A DNA stretch of 39,802 nt from an uncultured Actinomycetes bacterium (GTDB taxonomy: Bacteria > Actinomycetota > Actinomycetes > Mycobacteriales > Mycobacteriaceae): the NCBI GenBank assembly GCA_903877095.1, contig CAIRCP010000111.1:1-39802 (forward strand). The letters run 5' to 3'. Each line of letters begins with the position of its first letter. The stretch's first letter is position 1. Of this stretch, positions 1 through 8,366 are shown piece by piece. Both the position numbers and the translations under genes were made by a program. The notes under the pieces are model-generated. The model saw only the letters and a program-made list of their open reading frames with translations. It had not been told where the DNA came from and made no database searches.

Positions 1-78
1 CACCCGACCAGGATCTTCCATCCCGGCCGCACGGGCCAACGTCGTCACTTTGCTCGTCATTTCGGGGAATCTCTCCAT
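1..78 (-). CDS. possible 5' fragment of an unidentified gene, cut by the window edge
   Basis: Reading leftwards from an ATG at 78, the frame stays open for 26 codons to the window edge and encodes MERFPEMTSKVTTLARAAGM followed by EDPGRV. A G-rich stretch just before the ATG could serve as a ribosome binding site. I do not recognise the sequence. It lies downstream of, and in the same direction as, a truncated transposon gene, so it could be another mobile-element gene or an ordinary chromosomal gene. It may also be chance; 26 codons are too few to decide. Confidence 0.25.
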   Translation of the reverse strand, partial: MERFPEMTSKVTTLARAAGMEDPGRV

Positions 79-118
79 CCCCGCCCTCGGGGTCACTAAT
101 TGTCAGGGAGCGGGTGCC

Positions 119-394
119 TCAACCCATGTTGACAGAGAGGGCATTCGGGCAAAAATCGGCCAGCAGCAGCCGATCACGTTCGAGGAGGCTCTCGTACACC
201 AAGTGTCCTTGGACGGTGGACGACCAATACCTCCCTGAATAATTCCGCTGCCCTGCATGAGATACCGGTGTTCTGACAGGACGCCCTCGCACCACCTCGG
301 TCAGATCGACGTCGCAGAGACTCGTCAGGACCGGTTCATCGGCGGCGGAGACATATGCCACCTCAGTGGGTGCCTCCGCGCGAGCTGAACCCAT
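119..394 (-). pseudogene. truncated TnsA-like transposase endonuclease, N-terminal part only
   Basis: The frame from the ATG at 394 gives about 91 residues. Its C-terminal half (RNYSGRYWSSTVQGHLVYES, then LLERDRLLLADFCP) resembles the start of the TnsA endonuclease domain of heteromeric TnsA/TnsB transposases, where a motif like YES-x-x-ERD carries the first catalytic Glu. The frame ends abruptly at 119-121 (ALSVNMG-stop), just where the family would continue towards its catalytic Asp and Lys. Family members are normally over 200 residues, so this is a non-functional remnant. It starts about 80 bp inside a repeat-bearing transposon end (395-473), as expected for tnsA. The family assignment is by motif only. 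Confidence 0.55.
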
Positions 395-473
395 GGCATG
401 ACCTTGCCCGAGTCCGACACGTTAATGACATTCCGACACGCGTCCGACAGCCTAATGACATTCCGACACGACA
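395..473. mobile_element. end of a Tn7-like (TnsAB-type) transposon with two 28-bp repeats
   Basis: Two near-identical 28-bp repeats at 412-439 and 442-469 (period 30 bp) contain TAATGACATTCCGACAC preceded by GTCCGACA. Read on the minus strand from 473, the sequence begins TGTCGTGTCGGAATGTCATT. Elements of this type characteristically start with TGT and carry several TnsB-binding repeats near the end. The repeats sit between the presumed tip and the truncated tnsA-like gene, which is the normal layout. The matching opposite end is not visible. Confidence 0.55.
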
Positions 474-542
474 CGCCAGTTCCTACAGTGGAGTCGGGTC
501 CGGGAATGAAACCCCCGCCCGCTCTGTTGCGCCTACTGACAA

Positions 543-563
543 CTTGAGCGCTACCTACTCAAC
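543..563. promoter_or_regulatory. HAIR-type HspR operator upstream of dnaK, site 1
   Basis: CTTGAGC-N7-ACTCAAC matches the HAIR consensus CTTGAGT-N7-ACTCAAG at 12 of 14 fixed positions. HAIR is the inverted repeat bound by HspR, the repressor encoded by the last gene of this operon. A TTGACA hexamer follows at 570-575 as a possible -35 element. No clear -10 lies at the standard distance from it. Confidence 0.85.
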
Positions 564-596
564 TCTGGCTTGACAGCAGGGGCGGTTTTCCGCAAG

Positions 597-617
597 CTTG
601 AGCCTGGTTCGCTCAGA
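597..617. promoter_or_regulatory. HAIR-like HspR operator upstream of dnaK, site 2 (degenerate)
   Basis: CTTGAGC-N7-GCTCAGA has a good left half and a weaker right half. It lies 54 bp downstream of the first HAIR site and about 40 bp before the dnaK start, so it could cover the core promoter. Dual HAIR sites upstream of dnaK are known in mycobacteria. The rest of 474-658 holds only the candidate -35 at 570-575 and the AGGAGGA ribosome binding site at 644-650. Confidence 0.6.
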
Positions 618-658
618 CTTTACTTATTCAGCAACTGTCTATCAGGAGGAATTCAACT

Positions 659-2512
659 ATGGCTCGTGCGGTCGGCATCGACCTCGGGACCACCAACTCT
701 GTCGTCGCGGTTCTTGAAGGCGGCGACCCAGTCGTCGTCGCCAACTCGGAGGGCTCCCGCACCACGCCGTCGGTGGTTGCCTTTGCGCGCAACGGCGAAG
801 TGCTGGTTGGCCAGCCCGCCAAGAACCAGGCGGTCACCAACGTGGACCGCACCATCCGGTCGGTCAAGCGCCACATGGGCACGGACTGGTCCATCGACAT
901 CGACGGCAAGCAGTACACCCCGCAGGAGATCAGCGCCCGCGTGCTGCAGAAGCTCAAGCGCGACGCCGAAAGCTACCTCGGTGAGGACATCACCGACGCG
1001 GTCATCACCGTCCCGGCGTACTTCAACGACGCCCAGCGTCAGGCCACCAAGGAAGCCGGCCAGATCGCCGGCCTCAACGTGCTGCGCATCGTCAACGAAC
1101 CGACCGCGGCCGCCCTGGCCTACGGTCTGGACAAGGGTCAGAAGGAACAGACCATTCTGGTCTTCGACCTCGGTGGCGGCACCTTCGACGTCTCGCTGCT
1201 CGAAATCGGCGACGGCGTCGTCGAGGTCCGAGCGACCTCCGGTGACAACCACCTCGGCGGCGACGACTGGGACGACCGGATCGTCGAGTGGCTGGTGGAC
1301 AAGTTCAAGGCCAGCGCCGGCATCGACCTGACCAAGGACAAGATGGCCATGCAGCGGCTGCGTGAAGCCGCCGAGAAGGCCAAGATTGAGCTCTCGAGCT
1401 CGCAGAGCACCTCGATCAACCTGCCCTACATCACCGTCGACGCCGACAAGAACCCGCTGTTCCTCGACGAGCAGCTGACCCGCTCGGAGTTCCAGAAGAT
1501 CACCCAGGATCTGCTGGATCGCACCCGGCAGCCCTTCCAGCAGGTGATCAAGGACGCCGGCATTTCGGTGTCCGACATCGACCATGTGGTTCTGGTCGGC
1601 GGCTCGACCCGGATGCCCGCCGTCACCGAGTTGGTCAAGGAACTCGCCGGCAAAGAGCCCAACAAGGGCGTCAACCCCGACGAGGTGGTCGCTGTCGGCG
1701 CAGCCCTGCAGGCCGGCGTGCTCAAGGGCGAGGTGAAAGACGTTCTGCTGCTTGATGTCACGCCGCTGTCCCTGGGCATCGAGACCAAGGGTGGCGTCAT
1801 GACCAAACTCATCGAGCGCAACACCACCATCCCGACCAAGCGGTCGGAGACCTTCACCACCGCCGACGACAACCAGCCGTCGGTGCAGATCCAGGTCTAC
1901 CAGGGTGAGCGCGAGATCGCGTCGCACAACAAGCTGCTCGGCAGCTTCGAGCTGACCGGTATCCCGCCGGCTCCGCGCGGCGTGCCCCAGATCGAGGTCA
2001 TCTTCGACATCGACGCCAACGGCATCGTGCACGTCACGGCCAAGGACAAGGGCACCGGCAAGGAGAACACGATCAAGATCCAGGAAGGCTCCGGCCTGTC
2101 CAAGGAGGAGATCGACCGGATGATCAAGGACGCCGAGGCGCACGCCGACGAGGACCGCAAGCGCCGGGAGGAGGCCGACGTCCGCAACCAGGCCGAGTCG
2201 CTGGTCTACCAGACGGAGAAGTTCGTCAAGGAACAGCGTGAGGCAGAGGGTGGATCCAAGGTTCCCGCGGACACCCTCGCCAAGGTCGACGTGGCCATCG
2301 CCGACGCCAAGACCGCTCTCAACGGCAGCGACATCGGCGCCATCAAGTCCGCGATGGAGAAGCTGGGTGTGGAGTCGCAGGCTCTGGGCCAGGCCATCTA
2401 CGAGTCGGCGCAGGCCGAGCAGGCCGCGGGTGGCGGTGGCGCGGCTTCGGGCTCCTCGGCTGATGACGTGGTCGACGCCGAGGTCGTCGAGGACGATCAG
2501 GAGAACCGGTGA
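659..2512 (+). CDS. dnaK: DnaK, Hsp70 molecular chaperone
   Basis: This is a full-length 617-residue Hsp70. The N-terminal ATPase domain opens with [11 protein letters not shown] at residues 6-16, carries the phosphate-2 motif [13 protein letters not shown] near residue 167 and has [11 protein letters not shown] near residue 310. The linker and substrate domain follow at [14 protein letters not shown] (about residue 365). A C-terminal helical lid ends in a Gly/Ala-rich, acidic tail (DAEVVEDD). It binds unfolded polypeptides in an ATP-driven cycle with GrpE and DnaJ, encoded just downstream. The ATG at 659 follows a strong AGGAGGA 8 nt upstream. The stop overlaps the grpE GTG by 4 nt (GTGA). 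HAIR sites upstream indicate HspR repression. Confidence 0.98.
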   Translation: MARAVGIDLGTTNSVVAVLEGGDPVVVANSEGSRTTPSVVAFARNGEVLVGQPAKNQAVTNVDRTIRSVKRHMGTDWSIDIDGKQYTPQEISARVLQKLKRDAESYLGEDITDAVITVPAYFNDAQRQATKEAGQIAGLNVLRIVNEPTAAALAYGLDKGQKEQTILVFDLGGGTFDVSLLEIGDGVVEVRATSGDNHLGGDDWDDRIVEWLVDKFKASAGIDLTKDKMAMQRLREAAEKAKIELSSSQSTSINLPYITVDADKNPLFLDEQLTRSEFQKITQDLLDRTRQPFQQVIKDAGISVSDIDHVVLVGGSTRMPAVTELVKELAGKEPNKGVNPDEVVAVGAALQAGVLKGEVKDVLLLDVTPLSLGIETKGGVMTKLIERNTTIPTKRSETFTTADDNQPSVQIQVYQGEREIASHNKLLGSFELTGIPPAPRGVPQIEVIFDIDANGIVHVTAKDKGTGKENTIKIQEGSGLSKEEIDRMIKDAEAHADEDRKRREEADVRNQAESLVYQTEKFVKEQREAEGGSKVPADTLAKVDVAIADAKTALNGSDIGAIKSAMEKLGVESQALGQAIYESAQAEQAAGGGGAASGSSADDVVDAEVVEDDQENR

Positions 2513-3195
2513 CGTTTCCGGAGGGCAGGAGCGAAGCGACCCGGGATATGAACCAGCACAACCGCGAGGAGGAGCCGGTGACGGTGACCGACAAGCGGCG
2601 GATTGATCCTCAGACCGGCGAGGTGCGCGAAGGCGTGCCGTCCGGCGCCGCTCCCCAGGGGGCGGCGCCGGAGGCGCCCTCGGCCGCCGGCCAGGACGCT
2701 GACAAGATCGCCGAACTCACCGCCGACCTTCAGCGAGTGCAGGCCGACTTCGCCAACTACCGCAAGCGCGCCCTGCGCGACCAGGAGGCGGCCGCCGATC
2801 GCGCCAAGGCAACCGTGGTCAGTCAACTGCTCCCGGTTATCGACGATCTGGAACGGGCACGCAGCCACGGTGATTTGGAAAACAGCCCGCTGAAGTCTGT
2901 CGCCGACAAGCTCGCCGGTTCGATGAGCGCCCTGGGCCTGGCAGAGTTCGGCGCCGAGGGCGAGGAGTTCGACCCGTCGCTGCATGAGGCTGTGCAGCAC
3001 GAAGGCGACGGCTCCGACCCGGTGATCGGTCACGTCATGCGCAAGGGCTACAAACTCGGTGAGTTCGTGCTGCGGCCCGCCATGGTCGGCGTGGTCGATG
3101 CGGAGCCGACGGTCGTCGCGGAGGCCACAGACTCGAATGACACGCCGCCTGGCGTCCAGCAACCCGACGCACAGAACGCAGAATCAGATCAGTGA
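2509..3195 (+). CDS. grpE: GrpE, nucleotide exchange factor for DnaK
   Basis: This 228-residue protein contains the GrpE core: a long helix ([20 protein letters not shown], about residues 65-85) and the beta domain with [12 protein letters not shown] and [16 protein letters not shown]. It releases ADP from DnaK. The chosen GTG at 2509 overlaps the dnaK stop and has AGGAG 5 nt upstream. An alternative ATG at 2548 would remove 13 residues and has a poorly spaced SD. Mycobacterial orthologs share [16 protein letters not shown], found here near residue 24, so either start fits. The N and C termini are low-complexity and probably disordered, as is usual in the family. Confidence 0.96.
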   Translation: MTFPEGRSEATRDMNQHNREEEPVTVTDKRRIDPQTGEVREGVPSGAAPQGAAPEAPSAAGQDADKIAELTADLQRVQADFANYRKRALRDQEAAADRAKATVVSQLLPVIDDLERARSHGDLENSPLKSVADKLAGSMSALGLAEFGAEGEEFDPSLHEAVQHEGDGSDPVIGHVMRKGYKLGEFVLRPAMVGVVDAEPTVVAEATDSNDTPPGVQQPDAQNAESDQ

Positions 3196-3216
3196 TTCGT
3201 GAGGAGGTGACGCGGC

Positions 3217-4410
3217 ATGGTTCAACGGGAATGGGTTGAGAAGGATTTCTACAAGGCGCTCGGCGTCTCCTCCGATGCCACGGACGACGAGATCAAGCGG
3301 GTCGCCAAGAAGCTCCTCGCCGAGAACCACCCGGACCGCAACCCGAACAATCCGGCCGCCGAGGAGCGGTACAAGGAAGTCGGCGAAGCCCGCGACGTTC
3401 TGACCGACAAGGCCAAACGCAAGGAGTACGACGAGACCCGCCGCATGTTCGCCGGCGGCGGCTTCGGCCGTCGCTTCGGCGGTGGTGGCGGGGGTGGTGG
3501 CGGGGGTGGCGGCTACACCTATGACGGCGGTGGTGGCGGGTTCAACCTCAACGACCTGTTCGGCCAGGCCGGCCAGGACGGTGGGGCCAATATCGGCGAC
3601 CTGTTCGGCGGCTTGTTCAACCGGGGCGCCCAGCCGCGCCCCACCCGTCCCCGGCGCGGCAAGGATCTGGAGACCGAGACCGAACTCGACTTCCTGGAAG
3701 CCACTAAGGGTGTGGCGATGCCGCTGCGGCTGACCAGTCCGGCGCCGTGTACCAACTGTCACGGCAGCGGTGCGCGTCCGGGAACCAGCCCGAAGGTGTG
3801 CGCCACGTGTAACGGCGCCGGCGTGATTACCCGTAACCAGGGTGCGTTCGGCTTCTCGGAGCCCTGCACCGACTGCCGCGGTAGTGGCTCGATCATTGAG
3901 GAACCCTGCGACGAATGCCGGGGCACCGGCGTGACGACCCGCAGCCGGACCATCAATGTCCGGATCCCGCCGGGCGTTGAGGACGGTCAGCGCATCCGGC
4001 TGGCCGGCCAGGGGGAGGCGGGGCTGCGCGGCGCTCCCTCGGGTGACCTGTACGTCACGGTGCATGTGCGCCCCGACAAGGTATTCGGCCGCGACGGCGA
4101 CGACCTCACCGTCAGCGTGCCGGTCAGCTTTACTGAGTTGGCCTTGGGCACAACGCTTTCGGTGCCGACACTGGACGGCAAAGTCGGTGTCAAGGTACCG
4201 AAGGGAACGGCCGACGGTCGTATCCTGCGGGTCCGCGGGCGTGGGGTGCCCAAGCGTTCGGGCGGGTCCGGGGATCTGCTGGTAACCGTCAAGGTGGCCG
4301 TTCCGCCGGATCTTGAGGGCGCCGCACTGGAGGCGCTGGAGGCCTACGCGGCTGCGGAGAAGGCCAGCGGGTTCGACCCGCGCGCCGGGTGGTCGGGTAG
4401 CCGACCATGA
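3217..4410 (+). CDS. dnaJ1: DnaJ (DnaJ1), Hsp40 co-chaperone
   Basis: This is a 397-residue type I DnaJ. The J domain (about residues 8-75) contains the HPD triad in [10 protein letters not shown] Gly-rich region with a long Gly run follows (about 85-130). The zinc-binding region has all four CxxCxGxG motifs intact ([32 protein letters not shown]; about 178-240), and the C-terminal substrate-binding domains come last. It delivers clients to DnaK and stimulates its ATPase. The GTG-free start at 3217 has GAGGAGGTG 8 nt upstream. The stop is part of an ATGA that opens a minicistron in the repeat described at 4395-4459. Confidence 0.97.
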   Translation: MVQREWVEKDFYKALGVSSDATDDEIKRVAKKLLAENHPDRNPNNPAAEERYKEVGEARDVLTDKAKRKEYDETRRMFAGGGFGRRFGGGGGGGGGGGGYTYDGGGGGFNLNDLFGQAGQDGGANIGDLFGGLFNRGAQPRPTRPRRGKDLETETELDFLEATKGVAMPLRLTSPAPCTNCHGSGARPGTSPKVCATCNGAGVITRNQGAFGFSEPCTDCRGSGSIIEEPCDECRGTGVTTRSRTINVRIPPGVEDGQRIRLAGQGEAGLRGAPSGDLYVTVHVRPDKVFGRDGDDLTVSVPVSFTELALGTTLSVPTLDGKVGVKVPKGTADGRILRVRGRGVPKRSGGSGDLLVTVKVAVPPDLEGAALEALEAYAAAEKASGFDPRAGWSGSRP

Positions 4411-4459
4411 GAAGGAAGCCGGGTAGCCGACCATGAGAAGGAAGCCGGGTAGCCGGCCA
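4395..4459 (+). repeat. 26-bp tandem duplication at the dnaJ/hspR junction, encoding two overlapping 9-codon minicistrons
   Basis: GGGTAGCCGACCATGAGAAG plus GAAGCC (26 bp) occurs at 4395-4420 and 4421-4446. A third partial copy from 4447 runs into the hspR start. Each full unit carries its own AGAAGGAAG ribosome binding site and an ATGA. Frame 4407-4436 and frame 4433-4462 both read [13 protein letters not shown]. Each begins on the ATGA that ends the previous frame: dnaJ to mini-ORF 1 to mini-ORF 2 to hspR. The period of 26 equals ten codons minus the 4-nt overlap, so the stop-start coupling is kept exactly. The repeat is directly visible; translation of the mini-ORFs is inferred. Confidence 0.85.
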
Positions 4460-4842
4460 TGACCGCGGCCAACGGTCCCGGTAATCAGGGCGAGGCCCAG
4501 ACGTTCCTGATCTCGGTGGCTGCTGAGTTGGCCGGGATGCATGCCCAGACGCTGCGCACCTATGACCGGCTCGGCCTGGTCAGCCCCGAGCGCAGCGCCG
4601 GAGGTGGTCGGCGTTACTCCGCGCGCGATGTCGAACTGCTCCGCGAGATCCAGCGGCTGTCCCAGGACGAGGGCGTGAACCTCGCCGGGATCAAGCGGAT
4701 CATCGAGCTCGCCAACCAGGTCGAGGCACTGCAGGCGCGGCTGACCGAGATGGCTGCCGAATTGTCGCGCTCCAGGCCCCGCCGGGACCTCGCGGTGGTG
4801 CCCAAGAGCACGGCCGTGGTGGTCTGGAAGCCCCGCCGTTAG
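4459..4842 (+). CDS. hspR: HspR, MerR-family heat-shock repressor
   Basis: This 127-residue MerR-type regulator has a winged helix-turn-helix near residues 14-60 with ISVAAELAGMHAQTLRTYDR followed by LGLVSPERSAGGGRRYS, the hallmark of HspR. A short coiled-coil region follows (LANQVEALQARLTEMAAEL, about residues 88-106). It ends VVVWKPRR, a hydrophobic/basic tail typical of the family. HspR binds HAIR sites, with DnaK as co-repressor in the established model. HAIR sites are present here upstream of dnaK and clpB. The ATG at 4459 overlaps the preceding minicistron stop and is preceded by AGAAGGAAG. Confidence 0.96.
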   Translation: MTAANGPGNQGEAQTFLISVAAELAGMHAQTLRTYDRLGLVSPERSAGGGRRYSARDVELLREIQRLSQDEGVNLAGIKRIIELANQVEALQARLTEMAAELSRSRPRRDLAVVPKSTAVVVWKPRR

Positions 4843-4857
4843 CCCATCGGGTCTGCA

Positions 4858-4893
4858 CCCAGATCAAGAAATCTCGCGAAAGCCCGATCTGGG
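4858..4893. terminator. inverted repeat between convergent hspR and aldose epimerase genes
   Basis: CCCAGATC (4858-4865) pairs with GATCTGGG (4886-4893) around a 20-nt AT-richer loop. There is no U tract. The position between two converging genes suggests a bidirectional terminator. The arms and flanking CTGC/GCAG resemble the longer inverted repeat at 26250-26305, so this may be one copy of a dispersed element. Confidence 0.5.
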
Positions 4894-4907
4894 GGCAGTT
4901 TCGATGA

Positions 4908-5807
4908 CTAAACCTTGATGGTGAAACTGGCCGAGGCCGGCCGGCCGGGCACCGCGACGCTGTAGGTGCCCTTGCGCAGTGCATTGGTCGGCGCGGCCAT
5001 CGGCTCGATGCCGACGACATCGTCATTACCGGGGGCGAAGATCTCCACGGCCGGATAACCGTGGTTGAGGATCACCTCGATGCGACGGCCACCGCCGGAC
5101 AGCGCGAACTTCCCGCCTTGCGGAACCTCGTCGAACCCGTCGTCGAAAGTCTTGTCGCCCAACGTATCCGACATCGCGGGCCAGTTCTCGGCCTTGCCGG
5201 TCGGGATGCCCCAGTTGTCCACCGGCAGGTGGCGCAGCGGCGGCGTCTCCAGCTTCCACTCCGAGCGGGGAACGCCCGGGATGGTCAGATAGGGATGGAA
5301 TCCGAAGCACAGCGGCACTGAGGCCGCGGTCGTCGGCGTCACCGTCGTCTCGATGGTCAGGGCGCGGTCTTCCAATTCGATGTCGAGGGTGACCACGTGC
5401 GGGAACGGGAAGCTGCACAACAGCCGGGGCTGGCCGCCGTAGTCCAGATCCGCCGACAGCCCATTGTCGGCGTGCTGCTTGACCAGCCAGCCGGGGTAGG
5501 CGGCCAGCACGCCGTGGATCACCAGGCCGTGCTCATCGGAACGCACACCGCCGACGCCGGGGGTCAGGGTGACCGCGCCGCCGTCGACGCCGTAGCCGTT
5601 GGCCGACAGCCGGTTGGCCCACGGGTAGAGGATCGGGATACCCATGGTCTTGCCGGTGGTCATGTAGGCGTTCAGCCCGCGCCGCTGGCCGAGCAGTTCC
5701 ACACCGCCGTCCGACAGCGACGTGCACACCATGCCCGCGGACGGCACGAAGGTGGCGGTGACGGCGGACGACGGGTCCTTCAGAACGATGGAGGGCAACT
5801 GGGCCAT
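4908..5807 (-). CDS. aldose 1-epimerase (mutarotase) family protein
   Basis: This 299-residue GalM-like protein interconverts alpha and beta anomers of hexoses or acts on a related sugar phosphate. Motifs include PILYPWANRL (about residue 59), a conserved HG in the stretch DEHGLVIHG (about 94) and FGFHPYLTI (about 175) with the catalytic-type His. The open frame extends 94 codons further upstream, but that overlaps the acyl carrier protein gene. The start at 5807 (MAQLPSIVL) gives a normal-length protein. CACAAT sits 6 nt before that ATG and could be a -10, giving a leaderless transcript. The gene lies 49 nt after the ACP stop on the same strand, so it may also be the last gene of that operon. 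Confidence 0.85.
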   Translation of the reverse strand: MAQLPSIVLKDPSSAVTATFVPSAGMVCTSLSDGGVELLGQRRGLNAYMTTGKTMGIPILYPWANRLSANGYGVDGGAVTLTPGVGGVRSDEHGLVIHGVLAAYPGWLVKQHADNGLSADLDYGGQPRLLCSFPFPHVVTLDIELEDRALTIETTVTPTTAASVPLCFGFHPYLTIPGVPRSEWKLETPPLRHLPVDNWGIPTGKAENWPAMSDTLGDKTFDDGFDEVPQGGKFALSGGGRRIEVILNHGYPAVEIFAPGNDDVVGIEPMAAPTNALRKGTYSVAVPGRPASASFTIKV

Positions 5808-5856
5808 TGTCGGATTGTGCCACGAACGCTTGTCGTTTGACCAAGCTGCGGGCACT

Positions 5857-6093
5857 TCAGCGGTGCTGGTCCATGTAGGTGACGAGGTCGTCGATCGTGC
5901 GCAGCGACGCGTACTCCGATTCAGGGATGTCAACCGCGAAGCGCTTGTGCAGCCGGACGAGGAAGTTGAGCCAATCCATCGAGTCCAGGTCCACCTGATC
6001 GCGCAGTAGTTCGGTGTCGGACAGGTCGGCCTCGTCGATCTCCGGAGCGATGTCCAGCAGCTCGGCCACCACTCCGGCGCGGGTGTCACTCAT
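5857..6093 (-). CDS. acyl carrier protein (phosphopantetheine-binding)
   Basis: This 78-residue free-standing carrier protein has the helix II motif DQVDLDSMDWLNFLVRLHKR (about residues 33-52); the Ser of DSM would carry the 4'-phosphopantetheine arm. Family features are the acidic N-terminal helix, IDDLVTYM near the C terminus and DIPESEYASL before it. The ATG at 6093 has AAGGAG 6 nt upstream, and the gene follows the E2 stop by 13 nt. It therefore belongs to the dehydrogenase operon rather than to a fatty acid synthase or PKS locus. No ketosynthase, acyltransferase or PPTase gene is visible nearby. Its acyl substrate is unknown. Confidence 0.9.
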   Translation of the reverse strand: MSDTRAGVVAELLDIAPEIDEADLSDTELLRDQVDLDSMDWLNFLVRLHKRFAVDIPESEYASLRTIDDLVTYMDQHR

Positions 6094-6106
6094 GGACGTC
6101 TCCTTC

Positions 6107-7366
6107 TCATAGTTCGTGCGGTTGTTGCAGCAACCGGTTGATTTCGGACAGGAACAGTGCGCCGCGCGCGCCGTCGCTGGCGCGGTGATCGGCGGCCAGG
6201 CTGGCATGCACGGTGGTGGCCACCCGGATGCCTCCGTCGACAACGATCACCCGCTGGGCCGGTCGGCCGAAGCCGACGATGGCGACCTGCTGGGGGTAGA
6301 TGACCCCGAACACCGTGTCGACGCCCTTCTCGCCCAGGTTGGTCACCGTGATCGTCGGGTCGGACATCTCCGAACTGCGCAACGATCCGGCCCGCGCCCG
6401 GGCCACCAGGTCGGTGAGGTCCTCCATCAGCTCGCCCAGCGGCTTTTCGGCGACGTCGTGGATAGCCGGTGCCACCAGGCCGCCACCGCGCAGTGAGATG
6501 GCCACGCCGACGTGGCAGCCGTTCGCCGGCTCGAAGTGGTCGTCCCGCCAGAATCCGTTGAACTCGCCGAACTTCCCGGTGGCCACTGCGACGGCCTTGA
6601 ACTGCAGCACGGCCATCAACAGCCGCTCGGTGATCGGCCGGCCGGCGTTCTGCTCGGTCAGCCAGGCCTGTGCGGTGTCAAGGACGATCTCGTCGGCCAG
6701 GTAGTAATGCGGGATCTCCCGCTTGGAACGGCTCATCGCTGCGGCGATCGAGGCCCGCATGGCCACGCCGCGCTCGCGGGCCTTCTCGGCGGCGGACTTC
6801 GGGGGTGCGCCCGCGGGTGGTGGCGGTGGCGGGGCGGGCTTGGGTGCCTCGTGGTGTTTGGTGGCCGCTGTGTGCTCGACGTCGTGCAAGGTGATGGCAC
6901 CCTGCGGCCCGGTCCCGGTGACGGTCTTCAGGTCGACGCCCAGGGCGGCAGCGCTCCGGCGGGCCACCGGTGAGACCCACAGTCGGTGCCCTATCGCTGC
7001 GGCCGGGCTGACCGGGTCCGGTGCCGGCGTCTCGGTGACGGACGGAGCCGCAACGGTGCCCGGTGCGGCCGGTGGGGACGCGATGGTGGCCGGGGCGGCC
7101 GGTGGGGACGAAGTGGCGCCGGGTTTGTCGCCGGGCTCCAGCAGGGTCGCCAGCGGCGTGCCGACGGCGACGGTCTCGCCCACCGGCACCAGTAGCCGGT
7201 CAACGACGCCTTCCTGCCAGCACTCGATTTCTACCGCGGCTTTGGTGGTTTCGACGACGGCGACGATCTGCCCGCGGGTCACGGTGTCGCCCGGCTGGAT
7301 TCGCCACTCGTCGAGGCGGCCCTCGTCCATGTCCGCCCCGAGGGCGGGCATTGAAAAATGGATCAT
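6107..7366 (-). CDS. dihydrolipoamide acyltransferase (E2) of a 2-oxoacid/acetoin dehydrogenase complex
   Basis: This 419-residue E2 has three parts. A single lipoyl domain (residues 1-80) has the lipoylation loop ETTKAAVE, where E-T-D-K-A is more usual. A Pro/Ala-rich linker leads to a peripheral subunit-binding domain (RLWVSPVARRSAAALGVDLK, about 145-185). The C-terminal catalytic domain ends with the active-site motif ADHRASDGARGA. It would transfer an acyl group from E1 through lipoamide to CoA or possibly to the adjacent ACP. The start at 7366 (MIHFSMPALG) is 10 nt after the E1 beta stop; the upstream in-frame extension overlaps E1 beta and was rejected. The operon has no E3. Confidence 0.9.
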   Translation of the reverse strand: MIHFSMPALGADMDEGRLDEWRIQPGDTVTRGQIVAVVETTKAAVEIECWQEGVVDRLLVPVGETVAVGTPLATLLEPGDKPGATSSPPAAPATIASPPAAPGTVAAPSVTETPAPDPVSPAAAIGHRLWVSPVARRSAAALGVDLKTVTGTGPQGAITLHDVEHTAATKHHEAPKPAPPPPPPAGAPPKSAAEKARERGVAMRASIAAAMSRSKREIPHYYLADEIVLDTAQAWLTEQNAGRPITERLLMAVLQFKAVAVATGKFGEFNGFWRDDHFEPANGCHVGVAISLRGGGLVAPAIHDVAEKPLGELMEDLTDLVARARAGSLRSSEMSDPTITVTNLGEKGVDTVFGVIYPQQVAIVGFGRPAQRVIVVDGGIRVATTVHASLAADHRASDGARGALFLSEINRLLQQPHEL

Positions 7367-7376
7367 GCGAACTCGC

Positions 7377-8366
7377 TCATCGGGATCCGTTTTCTCTGTC
7401 TCCGAACAACCCGCGCACCGCCGCGACGATCTTGTCCGGCTGGGGAAGTGCCGCTTCCTCAAGATGTTTGGCGTACGGGATGGGTACCTCGGCCGTGCAC
7501 ACCCGGGCGATGGGCGCGTCGAGTTCGTAGAACGCCTGCTCGACGATGCGGGCGCTGATCTCCCCGGCCAGACTGCCGGTGTGCCAGGCCTCGTCGACCA
7601 CCACCACGCGGTGGGTCCTGGCCACCGACGCCATGACGGTGGCGTCGTCGAGGGGACGCAGTACCCGCAGGTCGATCACGTCGCAGTCGATTCCGGTCTG
7701 GGCGAGTTGCTCGGCGGCGTCTAGCGCCTTGGGGACGCAGCCGCCGTAGGCGATGATCGTGGCGTCGGTTCCGTTGCGGCGCAGCACCGCCCGGCTGATG
7801 TCGGTGGGTCTGAGTTCCTCGAGATCGGCGGCGAGGTTGTACAGCCCGACATGTTCGACGATGACCACCGGGTCGGGATTGTTCAGCGCGGTGCGCAGCA
7901 TTCCGTAGGCGTCGGCGACGCTGGCCGGGGCCAGTACGGTGATGCCGGGGATGTGGGCGTACCAGTTCTCCAGGCTGTGTGAGTGTTGGGCGGCCAACTG
8001 CCGGCCCGCCCCGGTCGCCATGCGGATCACCACCGGTACCGAGAATTGTCCGTTGGACATATGGCGCAGGGCCGCAGCGGTATTCACGATCTGGTCGAGC
8101 GCTAGCAGGCTGAAGTTCACCGTCATCACCTCGACGATGGGCCGCAGGCCGCCGAGGGCTGCGCCGATGCCGATACCGACGAAGCCCAACTCCGAGATCG
8201 GGGTGTCGCGGATCCGGTCCGGCCCGAATTCCTGAAGCATCCCTTTTGACACCGCGTAGGTGCCGCCGTAGCGGCCTACGTCCTCGCCGAGCAGTACCAC
8301 CCGGTCGTCGGCCCGCATGGCGTCGGCGATCGCGTCGTGAACCGCGTTGCGGTAGGTCGTCTTCAT
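7377..8366 (-). CDS. 2-oxoacid/acetoin dehydrogenase E1 component, beta subunit
   Basis: This 329-residue transketolase-like E1 beta starts [20 protein letters not shown]. It contains [13 protein letters not shown] (about residues 23-35), with the Glu expected to activate the thiamine ring, then [13 protein letters not shown] and [20 protein letters not shown] with active-site His residues. The C-terminal Transketolase_C domain has the [11 protein letters not shown] motif. Its ATG overlaps the E1 alpha stop (ATGA), implying tight translational coupling and a heterotetrameric E1. The subunit sizes fit acetoin or branched-chain/pyruvate dehydrogenases of the alpha2-beta2 type. The substrate cannot be told from sequence by eye. 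Confidence 0.92.
   Translation of the reverse strand: MKTTYRNAVHDAIADAMRADDRVVLLGEDVGRYGGTYAVSKGMLQEFGPDRIRDTPISELGFVGIGIGAALGGLRPIVEVMTVNFSLLALDQIVNTAAALRHMSNGQFSVPVVIRMATGAGRQLAAQHSHSLENWYAHIPGITVLAPASVADAYGMLRTALNNPDPVVIVEHVGLYNLAADLEELRPTDISRAVLRRNGTDATIIAYGGCVPKALDAAEQLAQTGIDCDVIDLRVLRPLDDATVMASVARTHRVVVVDEAWHTGSLAGEISARIVEQAFYELDAPIARVCTAEVPIPYAKHLEEAALPQPDKIVAAVRGLFGDRENGSR

Noticed and set aside
107..140. TGTCAGGG... with TTGACA nearby as the other end of the transposon or an IS end
   Set aside because: The inverted match is only about 5 bp and no repeats accompany it. It may mark a junction, but this is too weak to call.
412..469. Possible CRISPR repeats
   Set aside because: There are only two 28-bp repeats with a 2-bp gap and no spacers. 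Their place next to a TnsA-like gene fits transposase binding sites.
653..2143. Minus-strand open frame of about 500 codons antisense to dnaK
   Set aside because: Same GC shadow effect; no SD or recognisable domain, while dnaK is fully conserved.
4908..6089. Mutarotase start at 6089 giving a 393-residue protein
   Set aside because: The extra N-terminal 94 residues are an out-of-frame reading of the acyl carrier protein gene. The start at 5807 gives the family's normal length.
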